From contig NZ_LQMT02000025.1 of assembly GCF_001620365.2 (NCBI RefSeq), positions 35,594-99,593 on the forward strand: a DNA stretch of 64,000 bases, in the 5' to 3' direction. The stretch's first letter is position 1; each line of letters begins with the position of its first letter. Origin of the DNA: Amycolatopsis keratiniphila subsp. keratiniphila (GTDB taxonomy: Bacteria > Actinomycetota > Actinomycetes > Mycobacteriales > Pseudonocardiaceae). The notes beneath the pieces are model-generated. The model had not been told where the DNA came from. It saw only the letters and a list, made by a program, of their open reading frames with translations, and did not search any database. The position numbers and the translations under genes were made by a program. Of this stretch, positions 8,209 through 17,012 are shown one piece after another.

Positions 8209-9022
8209 ATTCCGGCCCCTCCGGTGCGCATTCGACCTGCTCGATGGCGGTGCCCGCGGTCAGCGCCGCCTCGATCTCCTCGGTCGGCGTCTCTTCGTCG
8301 GTGATCAGGAGGTCGTAGTCGCCGATGTCGCCGTACGCGTAGGTAGCGGTGCGGCCGAACTTGGAGTTGTCGACGACCAGGACGTTGCGGTCGGCGGTGC
8401 GCAGCGCGGCCTTCTTGAGCTCGGCGTAGTCCTGGACCGGGTGGAACAGGCGGCCGACCGCGACCGCGGCGACCGAGACGAACGCGATGTCGGCGTGCGT
8501 GCGGTCGAGGAACGCGACGACGTCCGGGCCGGCGCACGAGTCGAACTCGTGGTGGTAACGCCCGCCTGCCAGGACGACCTCGACGCTCTTGGCGAGCCCG
8601 AGGATGCGGGCGGCTTCGAGCGAGTTGGTGAGGACGGTGAGGTCCTCGATCTCACCGAGGCGGCGGACGAGCGGGAAGAGCGTCGTCGAATCGTCGACGA
8701 AGACCGTTTGGCCGGAGTGGACGTGCGCCGCGGCGGCCTCGCCGAGCGCGTCCTTGGTGGCCTGGTTGAACGTGTCGCGGAAACGGGCGGCCGACTCCAT
8801 GGTCGTCGCGGGGTAGGCCTCGACCTTGCCGCGGAGTTTGCGGAGGAGACGGCGGTCGGCGAGGTCGTCGAGGTCGCGGTGCATCGTCATCAGGCTGACG
8901 CCGAAGCGGGTGGTGAGGTCGTCGATGCGGACCTCGCCGGTGGCGATGACGTGGTCGAGGATCTCCTGGCGCCGGTGCTCGACGGCGGCGTCCGAAGGCC
9001 TGGTCTTAGACATGGGCGACAC
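8198..9022 (-). CDS. DeoR-family transcriptional repressor
   Basis: A 274-residue regulator with an N-terminal DeoR winged helix-turn-helix (RRQEILDHVIATGEVRIDDL then TRFGVSLMTMHRDLDDL, about residues 17-56) and a C-terminal sugar-phosphate sensor domain (FVDDSTTLFPL, VLTNSLEAARIL, VVDNSKFGRTA). It is first in the operon with xylB and the sugar ATPase and probably represses them until a sugar phosphate binds. Start candidates are GTG 9022 and ATG 9013; neither has a strong ribosome binding site. A dyad at 9103-9119 upstream is a plausible operator. Confidence 0.88.
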   Translation of the reverse strand: MSPMSKTRPSDAAVEHRRQEILDHVIATGEVRIDDLTTRFGVSLMTMHRDLDDLADRRLLRKLRGKVEAYPATTMESAARFRDTFNQATKDALGEAAAAHVHSGQTVFVDDSTTLFPLVRRLGEIEDLTVLTNSLEAARILGLAKSVEVVLAGGRYHHEFDSCAGPDVVAFLDRTHADIAFVSVAAVAVGRLFHPVQDYAELKKAALRTADRNVLVVDNSKFGRTATYAYGDIGDYDLLITDEETPTEEIEAALTAGTAIEQVECAPEGPEYEF

Positions 9023-9102
9023 CGTTCACGACCCGGACCATCGCGGTCTCGGCGGGGTGGGTGTCGGCGCTCACACCTGCTTCTTACCAGATTATTCGCC
9101 CG

Positions 9103-9119
9103 GAGTTAACACGTAACTC
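9103..9119. promoter_or_regulatory. Candidate DeoR-type operator
   Basis: The dyad GAGTTA-acacg-TAACTC lies about 81 bp upstream of the deoR-family start, followed by a second TAACTC-like half (CGATAACTCC). It is AT-rich for this genome and sits where the promoter of the regulator/xylB/ATPase operon must be, which fits autoregulation. Confidence 0.45.
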
Positions 9120-9165
9120 GATAACTCCCGCATTTTTTCCCACTCGCGCCGTCTGCCCCGCCGAC

Positions 9166-9267
9166 GTGCGTTTTGCGGGCTAACCGCGCTCTGAGGGCGC
9201 CCGCCTGCAGAATGCGGGCATCTGAGGGCGCCCGACCGCAGAGCGCAGTTAGGGGGCTAAACGCAGG
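9166..9267. repeat. Two diverged family A copies flanking a 13 bp direct repeat
   Basis: Two weakened copies of the palindrome (9166-9190 and 9243-9267) bracket a direct repeat of CTGAGGGCGCCCG (9191-9203 and 9222-9234). The block lies between the deoR-family promoter and the nnrD stop and contains no gene. Confidence 0.65.
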
Positions 9268-9279
9268 TTGGGGCCCTGG

Positions 9280-10719
9280 TCAGGAGGTCAGGGAACGGAC
9301 GGACCGGAGGGCATCGGGGATCGCGCCGAGGATGCCGGAGGCCGAGGTGGGGGCGCCGTCGGCGGCGAGCGAGCCGGCGAGCGAGTGGACGTGCGCGGCC
9401 GCCCCGGCCGCCAGCCACGGATCGAGCCCGGACGCGAGCAACGCGCCGAGCAGACCGGACAGCACGTCCCCCGAACCCGCCGTCGCGAGCCACGACCCCC
9501 GCGGCGTGTTCACCAGCGCGCGCCCGTCCGGCGCCGCGACCACCGTGCAGTGTCCCTTCAGGAGCACGACGGCTTCGTACTTCCGCGCCGCCGCCCGCGC
9601 CGCCGCGACCCGGTCCGCCCCCGGCGGCGAACCCATCAGCCGCTCGAACTCCCCCGCGTGCGGAGTCAGCACGAGCGGCGTGTCCGGATCGCGCGCGTCC
9701 AGCACGTCGGGCGAACGCGCGATGATCGTCGTCGCGTCGGCGTCCGCGCACACCGGCACGCCGCGGCCGAGCACGAACCTCAGCACGTCCCGGCCCTCGT
9801 GCCCGGTACCGATCCCCGGCCCGACGACCCACGCCTGCACCCGGCCCGCGTCGGTCACCGAACCCGTCGCGATCACCTCGGGCCAGTGCCCGCGCACGAC
9901 ATCCGCGGCATGACCGGCGTACCGCACCAGCCCGGACGTCGCCCGCACCGCCGCACCGGCCGCGAGCACGGCCGCGCCCGGATACGTCGCCGACCCGGCG
10001 GCCACCCCGACCACGCCCTGGCTGTACTTGTCGTCGTCCGGCCCCGGCACCGGCCACGCCGCGGCGACATCCGCCGTATCGAGCCGCCGCAGATCGGGCT
10101 CGCTGAGCCGCAGCCCGATGTCCACCAGGGAGACCTCGCCACAGGACGCGGGCGCGAGGGCGTGCACCGGCTTGAGCGCGCCGAATGTGACCGTCCGATC
10201 GGCCACGACCGCCGGACCGTCGACGGCGCCGGTGTCCGGATCCACCCCACTCGGCAGATCGACGGCCAGCACCGGCGCGCTGACGTGCTCCAGCAGCGCG
10301 GCGGCGTCCGGCCGCAACGGTCCGCGCGCCGAGATACCGACGATCCCGTCGACGACGAGGTCGGCTCGCTGAATCCACTGTGGACCGTCCTCGATGGACA
10401 CGACCTTGCCGCCGGATCGCTTCAACGCCGCCAAACCCGGGCCGTGCGCGCGTTCGGGCTTCAGCAGGATCGCGGAAACGGTCACGTTGCGGCGGCGCAG
10501 GAACGCGCCGGCCCACAACGCGTCACCGCCGTTGTTCCCCGACCCGACGAGCAGCGTCACCCGCCGCCCGGACACCGAGCCCGTGTGTTCGGCCAGCATC
10601 TCGGCGGCGTGCACCGAAAGACCGAAAGCCGCGCGCCGCATGAGCTCGCCGTCGGGAGTGACGGCGAGCAACCGGTCTTCCGCCGCGCGAATCCGTTCCG
10701 TGGTCCAGATTCCCTGCAC
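9280..10719 (-). CDS. nnrD: Bifunctional NAD(P)H-hydrate repair enzyme
   Basis: A 479-residue fusion that repairs damaged nicotinamide cofactors. The N-terminal YjeF_N epimerase domain (about 1-210, with VGSGNNGGDAL) interconverts R and S forms of NAD(P)HX. The C-terminal ribokinase-like dehydratase (about 220-479, with LTPHAGEFERL, VVLLKGHCTVV and TAGSGDVLSG) dehydrates the S form using ADP or ATP. It lies 14 bp downstream of glmS on the same strand, as in the usual actinobacterial cluster. The acpS gene often found between them is absent here. Confidence 0.93.
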   Translation of the reverse strand: MQGIWTTERIRAAEDRLLAVTPDGELMRRAAFGLSVHAAEMLAEHTGSVSGRRVTLLVGSGNNGGDALWAGAFLRRRNVTVSAILLKPERAHGPGLAALKRSGGKVVSIEDGPQWIQRADLVVDGIVGISARGPLRPDAAALLEHVSAPVLAVDLPSGVDPDTGAVDGPAVVADRTVTFGALKPVHALAPASCGEVSLVDIGLRLSEPDLRRLDTADVAAAWPVPGPDDDKYSQGVVGVAAGSATYPGAAVLAAGAAVRATSGLVRYAGHAADVVRGHWPEVIATGSVTDAGRVQAWVVGPGIGTGHEGRDVLRFVLGRGVPVCADADATTIIARSPDVLDARDPDTPLVLTPHAGEFERLMGSPPGADRVAAARAAARKYEAVVLLKGHCTVVAAPDGRALVNTPRGSWLATAGSGDVLSGLLGALLASGLDPWLAAGAAAHVHSLAGSLAADGAPTSASGILGAIPDALRSVRSLTS

Positions 10720-10733
10720 GACGCCTCCGGTCT

Positions 10734-12596
10734 CTACTCGACGGTGACCGACTTCGCCAGGTTACGCGGCTTGTCGACGTCGTACCCGCGCGTGCGGGCG
10801 ATCTCGGCGGCCAGCACCTGCAGCGGCACCGTGGAGACCAGCGGCTGCAGCAGGGTCGGGACGGCCGGGATCTCGATCAGCTCGTCGGCGAACGGGCGGA
10901 CGGTCTCGTCGCCCTCCTCCGCGATCACGATCGTGCGGGCACCGCGCGCCTGGATCTCGCTGATGTTCGACACCAGCTTCGAGTGCAGCACCGCGCGCCC
11001 CTTCGGCGACGGCATCACCACGACGACGGGCAGGCCTTCTTCGATCAGCGCGATCGGGCCGTGCTTGAGCTCGCCCGCGGCGAAGCCCTCGGCGTGCATG
11101 TACGCCAGTTCCTTGAGCTTCAGCGCGCCTTCGAGGGCGACCGGGAAACCGACGTGACGGCCGAGGAACAGCACGGCCTTCGAGTCGGCGATCCGGCGGC
11201 CGAGGTCGCGGACCTGGTCCACAGTGGACAGGACCTTCTGCACCGCGGCGGGCATCGCTTCGAGTTCGGCGAACTCGCGGGCGACCTCGTCCGGGTACTT
11301 GGTGCCGCGCGCCTGCGCCAGCGCCAGGCCGACCAGGTAGTTGGCCGCGATCTGCGCGAGGAACGCTTTGGTCGACGCGACACCGATCTCCGGGCCGGCG
11401 TGCGTGTAGAGGACGGCGTCGGACTCGCGCGGGATCTGCGCGCCGTTGGTGTTGCAGACCGCCAGGACGCGGGCCTTCTGCTCGCGCGCGTGGCGGACGG
11501 CTTCGAGGGTGTCCGCGGTCTCGCCCGACTGGGAGACGGCGACGACCAGCGTCGCGCGGTCCAGCACCGGGTCGCGGTAACGGAACTCACTGGCGAGCTC
11601 GACCTCGACCGGGAGGCGGCACCAGTGCTCGATCGCGTACTTGGCGACGAGACCCGAGTGGTACGCGGAACCGCAGGCGACGACGAAGACCTTGTCGACG
11701 TCACGCAGGTCCTGGTCGGAGATGCGCTGCTCGTCGAGGATGATCCGGCCGCCGTCGAAGTGGCCGCGCAGCGTGTTCGCCAGCGCCTCCGGCTGCTCCT
11801 CGATCTCCTTGAGCATGAAGTACTCGTGGCCGCCCTTTTCCGCGGCCGAGAGGTCCCAGTCGACGGTGAACGGCTTGGCCTGGGCGGCGTCGCCGTGGAA
11901 GTCGGTGACCTCGTAGCCGTCGCGGGTGATCACGACGAGCTGGTCCTGGCCGAGCTCGACGGCCTCGCGGGTGTGCTCGATGAACGCGGCGACGTCTGAG
12001 GCGACGAAGTGCTCCCCCTCGCCGACACCGACGACCAGCGGTGAAGAACGGCGGGCGGCGACGACCGTGTCCGGCTGGTCGGCGATGGTCACGACAAGGG
12101 TGAACGCGCCCTCGAGACGACGGCAGACGGCGGCGACGCTGGCCGCGAAGTCGCCCTTCGTGTCGCCCTCGGTGTACGCGCGGGCGATGAGGTGCGCGGC
12201 GGTCTCGGAGTCGGTGTCGCTCGCCATCTCGACGCCTTCGGCCTCGAGCTCGGCGCGCAGGGCGGCGAAGTTCTCGATGATGCCGTTGTGCACGACGGCG
12301 ACGCGCTGGGAGGCGTCGCGGTGCGGGTGCGAGTTGCGGTCGACCGGGGCACCGTGGGTGGCCCAGCGGGTGTGGCCCATCCCGGCGGTGCCGGTGAAGG
12401 TGTCCCTGCCGACGGTGTCGAGCTGGGTCTCCAGGTTGGCCAGGCGGCCCGCCTTGCGTTCGACGTTCAGCGCGCCGGCGCCGTCGAGGACCGCGACGCC
12501 TGCCGAGTCATAGCCGCGGTACTCCATCCTGCGCAGGCCGCCGATGACGACGTCCAGGGCCGGGCGGTGTCCGACGTATCCCACGATTCCACACAC
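10734..12596 (-). CDS. glmS: Glutamine-fructose-6-phosphate aminotransferase (isomerizing)
   Basis: GlmS makes glucosamine-6-phosphate from fructose-6-phosphate and glutamine, the first step to UDP-GlcNAc. The class II amidotransferase domain begins MCGIVGYVG; the start must be GTG 12596, because Cys2 becomes the N-terminal nucleophile. A GTG six bases upstream would bury it. Two SIS isomerase domains follow (about 290-430 and 460-610), and the C-terminus KSVTVE is the family ending. Length is 620 residues. No glmS ribozyme is expected or seen upstream in this phylum. It works with GlmM encoded about 11 kb away, on the far side of the secretion-cassette insertion. Confidence 0.96.
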   Translation of the reverse strand: MCGIVGYVGHRPALDVVIGGLRRMEYRGYDSAGVAVLDGAGALNVERKAGRLANLETQLDTVGRDTFTGTAGMGHTRWATHGAPVDRNSHPHRDASQRVAVVHNGIIENFAALRAELEAEGVEMASDTDSETAAHLIARAYTEGDTKGDFAASVAAVCRRLEGAFTLVVTIADQPDTVVAARRSSPLVVGVGEGEHFVASDVAAFIEHTREAVELGQDQLVVITRDGYEVTDFHGDAAQAKPFTVDWDLSAAEKGGHEYFMLKEIEEQPEALANTLRGHFDGGRIILDEQRISDQDLRDVDKVFVVACGSAYHSGLVAKYAIEHWCRLPVEVELASEFRYRDPVLDRATLVVAVSQSGETADTLEAVRHAREQKARVLAVCNTNGAQIPRESDAVLYTHAGPEIGVASTKAFLAQIAANYLVGLALAQARGTKYPDEVAREFAELEAMPAAVQKVLSTVDQVRDLGRRIADSKAVLFLGRHVGFPVALEGALKLKELAYMHAEGFAAGELKHGPIALIEEGLPVVVVMPSPKGRAVLHSKLVSNISEIQARGARTIVIAEEGDETVRPFADELIEIPAVPTLLQPLVSTVPLQVLAAEIARTRGYDVDKPRNLAKSVTVE

Positions 12597-12645
12597 GGCC
12601 ACCAGCCTAACGACGGGAATCCGGCCCCCTCGCCCGGGCGCCCAC

Positions 12646-12675
12646 GCGTCGCGTTTAGCGGGCTAAACGCGACGC
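12646..12675. repeat. Family A palindrome, perfect arms
   Basis: Two perfectly complementary 14 bp arms around a GG centre (GCGTCGCGTTTAGC / GCTAAACGCGACGC) lie between the divergent glmS and hydrolase starts. The copy occupies the promoter region of both genes. Confidence 0.9.
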
Positions 12676-12725
12676 GCAGGGCGGCGCGCGGGCCGGGCGG
12701 GGGTGCGGGCAGTAAGGTCACGACC

Positions 12726-13550
12726 ATGGCCAGCAAGCCCAAGCAGCTGCTCGCGGAGCTGTCCCACCCAGGTCCGCACGACGTTCTGCGCGGCAACCTC
12801 GCCCTGGTCGGACTGCCCGGTGTCGTGTTCACGCCCCGGTCCGGGCTCGGTCTGCCCGCGATCGCCTTCGGGCACGGCTGGCTCCAGCCGACCGGGAGCT
12901 ACCGGCACCTGCTGCGGCACCTCGCGAGCTGGGGCATCGTCGCGGCGGCTCCGGCCACTCAGCGCGGGCCGCTGCCTTCGCACCGGCTGCTGGCCGGCGA
13001 CCTGCTCACCACGCTCGAGCTGATCACGACGGTCCGCCTCGGACCGGACGGCATCAGCGTCGACCCGGCGAAGCTCGGCCTGGCCGGGCACTCGACCGGC
13101 GGTGGTTCGGCGGTGCTGGCCGCCGCGCAGGCGGCCGAGAACGACGAGCGGCCCGAGATCCGCGCCGTCGCTACCATCACCCCGGCCCAGACGCTGCCGC
13201 CGGCGACGGTGTCGGCCCGGTCGGTGACCGTGCCCGGCCTGCACCTCGCGGCGAGCGAAGACCTGGTCGCGCCGCCGGTCGGCCATGCCGAGGCCATCGC
13301 GGACGCGTGGGGCGGGCCGGTGCAGCTGCGGAAGCTCGGGAAGTCATCGCACCTCGGCGTCACCGAAGGCAGGCACTGGAGCCAGCTGCTGCTGCACGGC
13401 AAGCCGCACCGCGGGACTCAGCAACTGGCGCGGGCGCTGTTCACCGCGTTCTTCCTCACGCACCTGACGGGGACGACGAAGTACCAGCCCCTGCTGGACG
13501 CCGACGTCAAACGCGCCCCCATCGAGGTCCAGGACGAACCCGCCGCCTGA
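12726..13550 (+). CDS. Alpha/beta hydrolase (dienelactone/chlorophyllase-like)
   Basis: A 274-residue cytoplasmic alpha/beta-hydrolase. GHGWLQPTGSYRHLL is the oxyanion region, GHSTGGGSAVLAA the nucleophile elbow with the catalytic serine, and the SEDLVAP and SSHLGVTEG regions supply the likely acid and histidine. The fold type resembles chlorophyllase or PET-hydrolase-like esterases but it has no signal peptide. The substrate is unknown. It is transcribed divergently from glmS and followed by a family A palindrome that may serve as its terminator. Confidence 0.8.
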   Translation: MASKPKQLLAELSHPGPHDVLRGNLALVGLPGVVFTPRSGLGLPAIAFGHGWLQPTGSYRHLLRHLASWGIVAAAPATQRGPLPSHRLLAGDLLTTLELITTVRLGPDGISVDPAKLGLAGHSTGGGSAVLAAAQAAENDERPEIRAVATITPAQTLPPATVSARSVTVPGLHLAASEDLVAPPVGHAEAIADAWGGPVQLRKLGKSSHLGVTEGRHWSQLLLHGKPHRGTQQLARALFTAFFLTHLTGTTKYQPLLDADVKRAPIEVQDEPAA

Positions 13551-13554
13551 CCGC

Positions 13555-13588
13555 CCGGATCGCGTTTAGCCCGCTAAACGCGATCCGG
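13555..13588. repeat. Family A palindrome, longest perfect copy
   Basis: The best copy in the window has perfect 16 bp arms (CCGGATCGCGTTTAGC and its complement) around a CC centre, 34 bp in all. It lies between convergent genes ending at 13550 and 13601. Confidence 0.92.
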
Positions 13589-13600
13589 TGCCGAAGCAGG

Positions 13601-14137
13601 TCAGTCGACCATCCAAGAGTTGTTCGAGAAGTCGTCGTCGTCGAAGCCCTTGTCATCACGGGCGTGACGACCACGACGACGCGCGGGCGTGCCGGGTGCC
13701 TCAGGCGCCGCGGCACCCGGAGCGGGCGTCGGCGCCGCAGGCGGGACGTCCACCGTCGTCGGCATCCCGGGCACCCCGGGGGCGACCGGAGGAGGCGGCG
13801 GAGGCGGAGCCGGCCGCGACGCGTCAGGACGCGCACCGAACTCGGCGAACCGGGCGTCCGGTTTCTCGTCGTCCTCGATGTCGAAGCCGATGGTGTGGCT
13901 GCGGTCGGCGGTCGTCTTGCCGGTCAGCCAGCCACCCGCCTCCTTGCTCCGCTTCCCCAGCTCCTGCATGTGAGCTGCGTACTTGTCGTGGATGGCGGCG
14001 TCCTTCTGCATGGTCTCCACCGCCTGGGCCTTGGCGTCGGCGAGATGCCGCTCCCGCAGCCCGCGCTGCTCCAACTGCTCCGTGATGGCGGCGTCCTGCC
14101 TGGACATGGCGGCCGCCAGCCGGTCGACAGCGCTCAT
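13601..14137 (-). CDS. Cassette A third gene: coiled-coil/proline-rich type VII-associated protein
   Basis: A 178-residue protein of unknown function. Residues about 1-75 are charged and helical (coiled-coil-like), with AGGW near the end. Residues about 105-150 are proline/alanine-rich and disordered, and the tail is basic-then-acidic, ending DDKGFDDDDFSNNSWMVD. The same architecture and the tail DDDDF-(A/S)N-x2-W recur in the paralogue at 19988-20467. It lies 29 bp downstream of the large WxG protein gene, the same gap as in cassette B. The conserved C-terminal tail may be a recognition signal for secretion machinery or a partner; that is inference. Confidence 0.75.
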   Translation of the reverse strand: MSAVDRLAAAMSRQDAAITEQLEQRGLRERHLADAKAQAVETMQKDAAIHDKYAAHMQELGKRSKEAGGWLTGKTTADRSHTIGFDIEDDEKPDARFAEFGARPDASRPAPPPPPPPVAPGVPGMPTTVDVPPAAPTPAPGAAAPEAPGTPARRRGRHARDDKGFDDDDFSNNSWMVD

Positions 14138-14166
14138 CGGTCCTCCCTCGTTCCCCGGTCAGGCGA

Positions 14167-16560
14167 TCATCGCTCGTAACTGATCGAACGGTCGCCACCC
14201 TCGTCGTCGAGCGATCCGCTGATCCGGCCGCCCGCACCACTGGTCTCGAAAATGCCACCCTCGACGCGGTACTGGCTCGACCCGCGCTGCGTGTCACCCC
14301 CGCCACCGCCTGCCGCGCCGCCCATGGCGCCCATGCCACCCATCATGCCGCCCATTCCGGCGGGCGAGCTTCCGGCACCGCCGGCACCCGCGGGCGCCGG
14401 GTCCATCCCGCCGGGAGCCATCCCGAGACCGCCTTCGGCCCCGGCCGGCTGCGCGCCGCCTCCGGACTGCATTCCTGCTTCCAGCGAGCCGGCTTCGTTC
14501 AGCGCCCCCGAAGAAGCACCCTCGATGGGGCTTCCGAGCGCACCTTCGAAGCTGCCACCGCCTCCGCCGCCGCTCGCGGCCGGCGCGGTGCCATCGGCTC
14601 CGACACCCGAAGCACCACCGCCACCAGCGGCTTCGGCTCCCGCGGACACTCCAGCGGTCCCTTCGGCACCGACACCGACCTCGACGCCGCCAGGAGCACT
14701 GAAGCCACTGCCGCCGCCTCCGGCGGGCGCCATCCCGCCCTCGGCCGGGGCGGGCATCGTGCGAATGTCGTCGGTCTTGCCGGGCTGCGGGTTGCCGGGA
14801 TTCCGGTCGTCGAGACCGTTCTTGAGGTCTTCGCCGGGCTTGAGCTCCTTCTTCTCACCCTTTTCGTCGAGGGTGTAGGTGGTCGGCTCGCCCTTGCCGT
14901 CGTCGACGGTCACCACGGTCGGGCCGTTCGGGCCGTCCGGCTGCTCGGCGGTGATCTTGAGGTTGCCGTCCTGGATGTGGATCTTGCCGTCCGGGCCGGG
15001 CCGGTAGACGCCGTCGGGGCCGGGCTCGCCTTCCTTGACGGTGCCCTTCGGCCCGAACTCGCCTTCCTTGAGGTCCTTGCCCTCTTCGCCGGGCTTGCCG
15101 TCCTCGCCCTTCGGGTCGTCGAAGTCGAGCTTGTAGTCCTTCTCGTTGCCCTTACCGTCGTCGACCTTGATGTCCATTTTGCCGTCTTTGTCCGGCTCGG
15201 TCATCTCGATCTTGTTGTCGCCCTTTTGGACGGTCATGGTGTCCTGACCGTCGATGCCGTCCTTGATCGCCTCACCCGTCGAGGGATCGATCGGGTACGG
15301 CTTGCCGGTCTCGGGGTCGATCTCCAGCGGCTTGCCGGTGACCGGGTTCGTGCCCTCGGCGGGCTTCTCCTCCGGCTTCGGCGTCTCGGGGACCGTGGCG
15401 GCAGGCGGGGTGCTGGCACCGCCGCCGCTCCCGCTTCCACCGCCGCTCCCGGTGCCACTTCCGCCGCCGGTGCCCCCACCGGTGTCACCGCCGCCACCCT
15501 TGTCCTTGCCCTTGCCGTCGTCGGCGGGCGGCTTCTCGGAGCCGGGCGCGGGGAACGGGTTCGTGTAGTCCTCCATGAACCGCGAGAGCTCGTGGTACTG
15601 CGTGTTGATCGTCTCGGTCGCGTTCTTGCAGAGCTTCTTGAAGTTCTCGTACCGCTCACCGAACTCGGTGGCGAACGAACCCTTCAGCCACTGCTTCGCG
15701 GCCCCGATCGCGTAGTCCTTGTTCTCGTCGTTCAGCTTGCAGTCGTCGTGACGCAGCCGTTCGGCGAGGTTGTTGCCCGGACACGCGGAGTCGAGCCAGT
15801 ACGCGACGTCCATGAGCTTTTCTTTGGAGTCGACCTTGCCGTTCGCGATGTCGACGACCTGCTTCGCGATGTACAGGGGCGCCGTCGCGACCTTGTCGAC
15901 CCGCAGCTTCAGCGTCTCGTCGACCTTCAGCTTGAGCGCGCTGTAGATCTTGTCGATGGTCGAAGGCACCAGCTTGATGGCGCCGTCCATCTGCGCGATG
16001 AGTTCCTTCGCGTCAGGCTGGATCCGCTGCTCGTACTTGACCTTCGCGGCCGTCGCGCCCTCGCCCTTCCAATCGTGGAAGAGCGTGGTCAGCGCCGAAG
16101 ACGCGTCCTTCTGGGTCTGCTCGACGATCTTCTTGGCGTCGGCGAGATCCTCGACCTCGTCGAACATCTTCTGGAAATTGATCTCACGGTTCTCGTGGAA
16201 CCGGTCCCAGATGTCGGTCTTGTAGCTGATTTCGCCCGACTTCTCCGGCATCTTGTTCCAGACCTGCTCGGCCCAGTCGGAGAAGAAGTCCAGCGCCGGC
16301 TTTCCGAGGTCGAGCACCTGGTCGGATTTGGTGGTCGAACCCCCGGCGGCGGGCCGGGACATGGCGTCGAGGTCCTTGTCGGCCTGCTTCGTTTCGGCCG
16401 CCTGCTTCTTGTCCCCGGCCGCGTTCGCGTCACGTTCGGCGACGGCCTTCTTGTAGGCCTCTTCCCTGTTCCACGGCAGCATCAAGGCGTCTTTGGTGCC
16501 CTGAGTGACGTAGGGGTCGTTCAGCATCTCATTGATCTGTGCCTGCGTCGGTTGACTCAT
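14167..16560 (-). CDS. Cassette A large WxG-domain protein with repeat and Gly-rich regions
   Basis: A 797-residue protein with the look of a large type VII secretion substrate. The N-terminal about 330 residues are helical and contain a WxG turn (HDWKGEG, W near residue 164) and several cysteines. A Gly/Ser/Pro linker follows, then a middle domain of NPVTGKPLEIDPETGKPYP and short Asp/Gly/Lys repeats of the form KIEMTEPDKDGKMDIKVDDG. Next comes a long Gly/Ala/Met-rich stretch, and the chain ends with QYRVEGGIFETSG and RISGSLDDEGG. It has no Sec signal peptide and no catalytic motif I recognise. The start codon overlaps the stop of the small EspC-like gene by one base (TAATG). The 832-residue protein at 20497-22995 is a full-length paralogue. 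Confidence 0.8.
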   Translation of the reverse strand: MSQPTQAQINEMLNDPYVTQGTKDALMLPWNREEAYKKAVAERDANAAGDKKQAAETKQADKDLDAMSRPAAGGSTTKSDQVLDLGKPALDFFSDWAEQVWNKMPEKSGEISYKTDIWDRFHENREINFQKMFDEVEDLADAKKIVEQTQKDASSALTTLFHDWKGEGATAAKVKYEQRIQPDAKELIAQMDGAIKLVPSTIDKIYSALKLKVDETLKLRVDKVATAPLYIAKQVVDIANGKVDSKEKLMDVAYWLDSACPGNNLAERLRHDDCKLNDENKDYAIGAAKQWLKGSFATEFGERYENFKKLCKNATETINTQYHELSRFMEDYTNPFPAPGSEKPPADDGKGKDKGGGGDTGGGTGGGSGTGSGGGSGSGGGASTPPAATVPETPKPEEKPAEGTNPVTGKPLEIDPETGKPYPIDPSTGEAIKDGIDGQDTMTVQKGDNKIEMTEPDKDGKMDIKVDDGKGNEKDYKLDFDDPKGEDGKPGEEGKDLKEGEFGPKGTVKEGEPGPDGVYRPGPDGKIHIQDGNLKITAEQPDGPNGPTVVTVDDGKGEPTTYTLDEKGEKKELKPGEDLKNGLDDRNPGNPQPGKTDDIRTMPAPAEGGMAPAGGGGSGFSAPGGVEVGVGAEGTAGVSAGAEAAGGGGASGVGADGTAPAASGGGGGGSFEGALGSPIEGASSGALNEAGSLEAGMQSGGGAQPAGAEGGLGMAPGGMDPAPAGAGGAGSSPAGMGGMMGGMGAMGGAAGGGGGDTQRGSSQYRVEGGIFETSGAGGRISGSLDDEGGDRSISYER

Positions 16561-16874
16561 TACTGGGCTCCCGCCTTGTTGGCAGCCGCGGCGTTCGCCT
16601 GGTCGGACGAGGTGTAGCGGGTCGACGCGGTGCTGACTCCGCCGGCGAGCTGGGTGAGCTGGCCCGCGTACCCCTTCATCGCGTCGGAAATGGCGAGAAT
16701 CCCGGTGGCGTAGCCCTTTTGGTAGTCCTTGTGGACCCGGCCGAAGTTCTCGGGCCCGACCTGGGTCGGCCCCACCTTCCCCGCCTCGGACGTCGTTTTC
16801 TCAGCCGCGCGCTCCAACGACGTCGACGCCGTGAGCATCGCCTCTGAATCGGCTTTGTAGCCCCCGTCCGGCAT
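16560..16874 (-). CDS. Cassette A small EspC/WXG100-like secreted protein
   Basis: A 104-residue helical-hairpin protein of the type VII (ESX) substrate class, most like the EspC/DUF2580 branch. The turn reads PENFGRV instead of WxG. After the second helix comes YTSSD, matching the general type VII secretion signal YxxxD/E. It is first in the cassette and overlaps the large WxG gene by one base, as expected for a co-secreted pair. No EccC ATPase or other ESX core gene is in the window, so the secretion machine must be elsewhere. Confidence 0.8.
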   Translation of the reverse strand: MPDGGYKADSEAMLTASTSLERAAEKTTSEAGKVGPTQVGPENFGRVHKDYQKGYATGILAISDAMKGYAGQLTQLAGGVSTASTRYTSSDQANAAAANKAGAQ

Positions 16875-16957
16875 GACCGGTGCCCCCTTCGTCCCGCTGT
16901 ATCCGCCTCGTTGTCCTACCTACGACGCACGCCGGCGGCATCAGGTGCCGTCGCATA

Positions 16958-16995
16958 TGCACACAGAATGTACCCACCGGTCATCCGGACCGCAG
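16958..16995. promoter_or_regulatory. Upstream element shared by both type VII cassettes (cassette A)
   Basis: Plus-strand TGCACACAGAATGTACC followed by CCGGT and CCGCAG lies 84 bp upstream of the cassette A start. Nearly the same block lies 75 bp upstream of cassette B at 23378. Read on the minus strand it contains GGTACATTCTGTG, a possible -10 region or activator site. Confidence 0.6.
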
Positions 16996-17012
16996 GGACA
17001 TTCACACCTTTG

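Noticed and set aside
10734..12602. GTG 12602 as the glmS start
   Set aside because: It would put two residues in front of Met-Cys and block the N-terminal cysteine nucleophile; GTG 12596 fits the mechanism.
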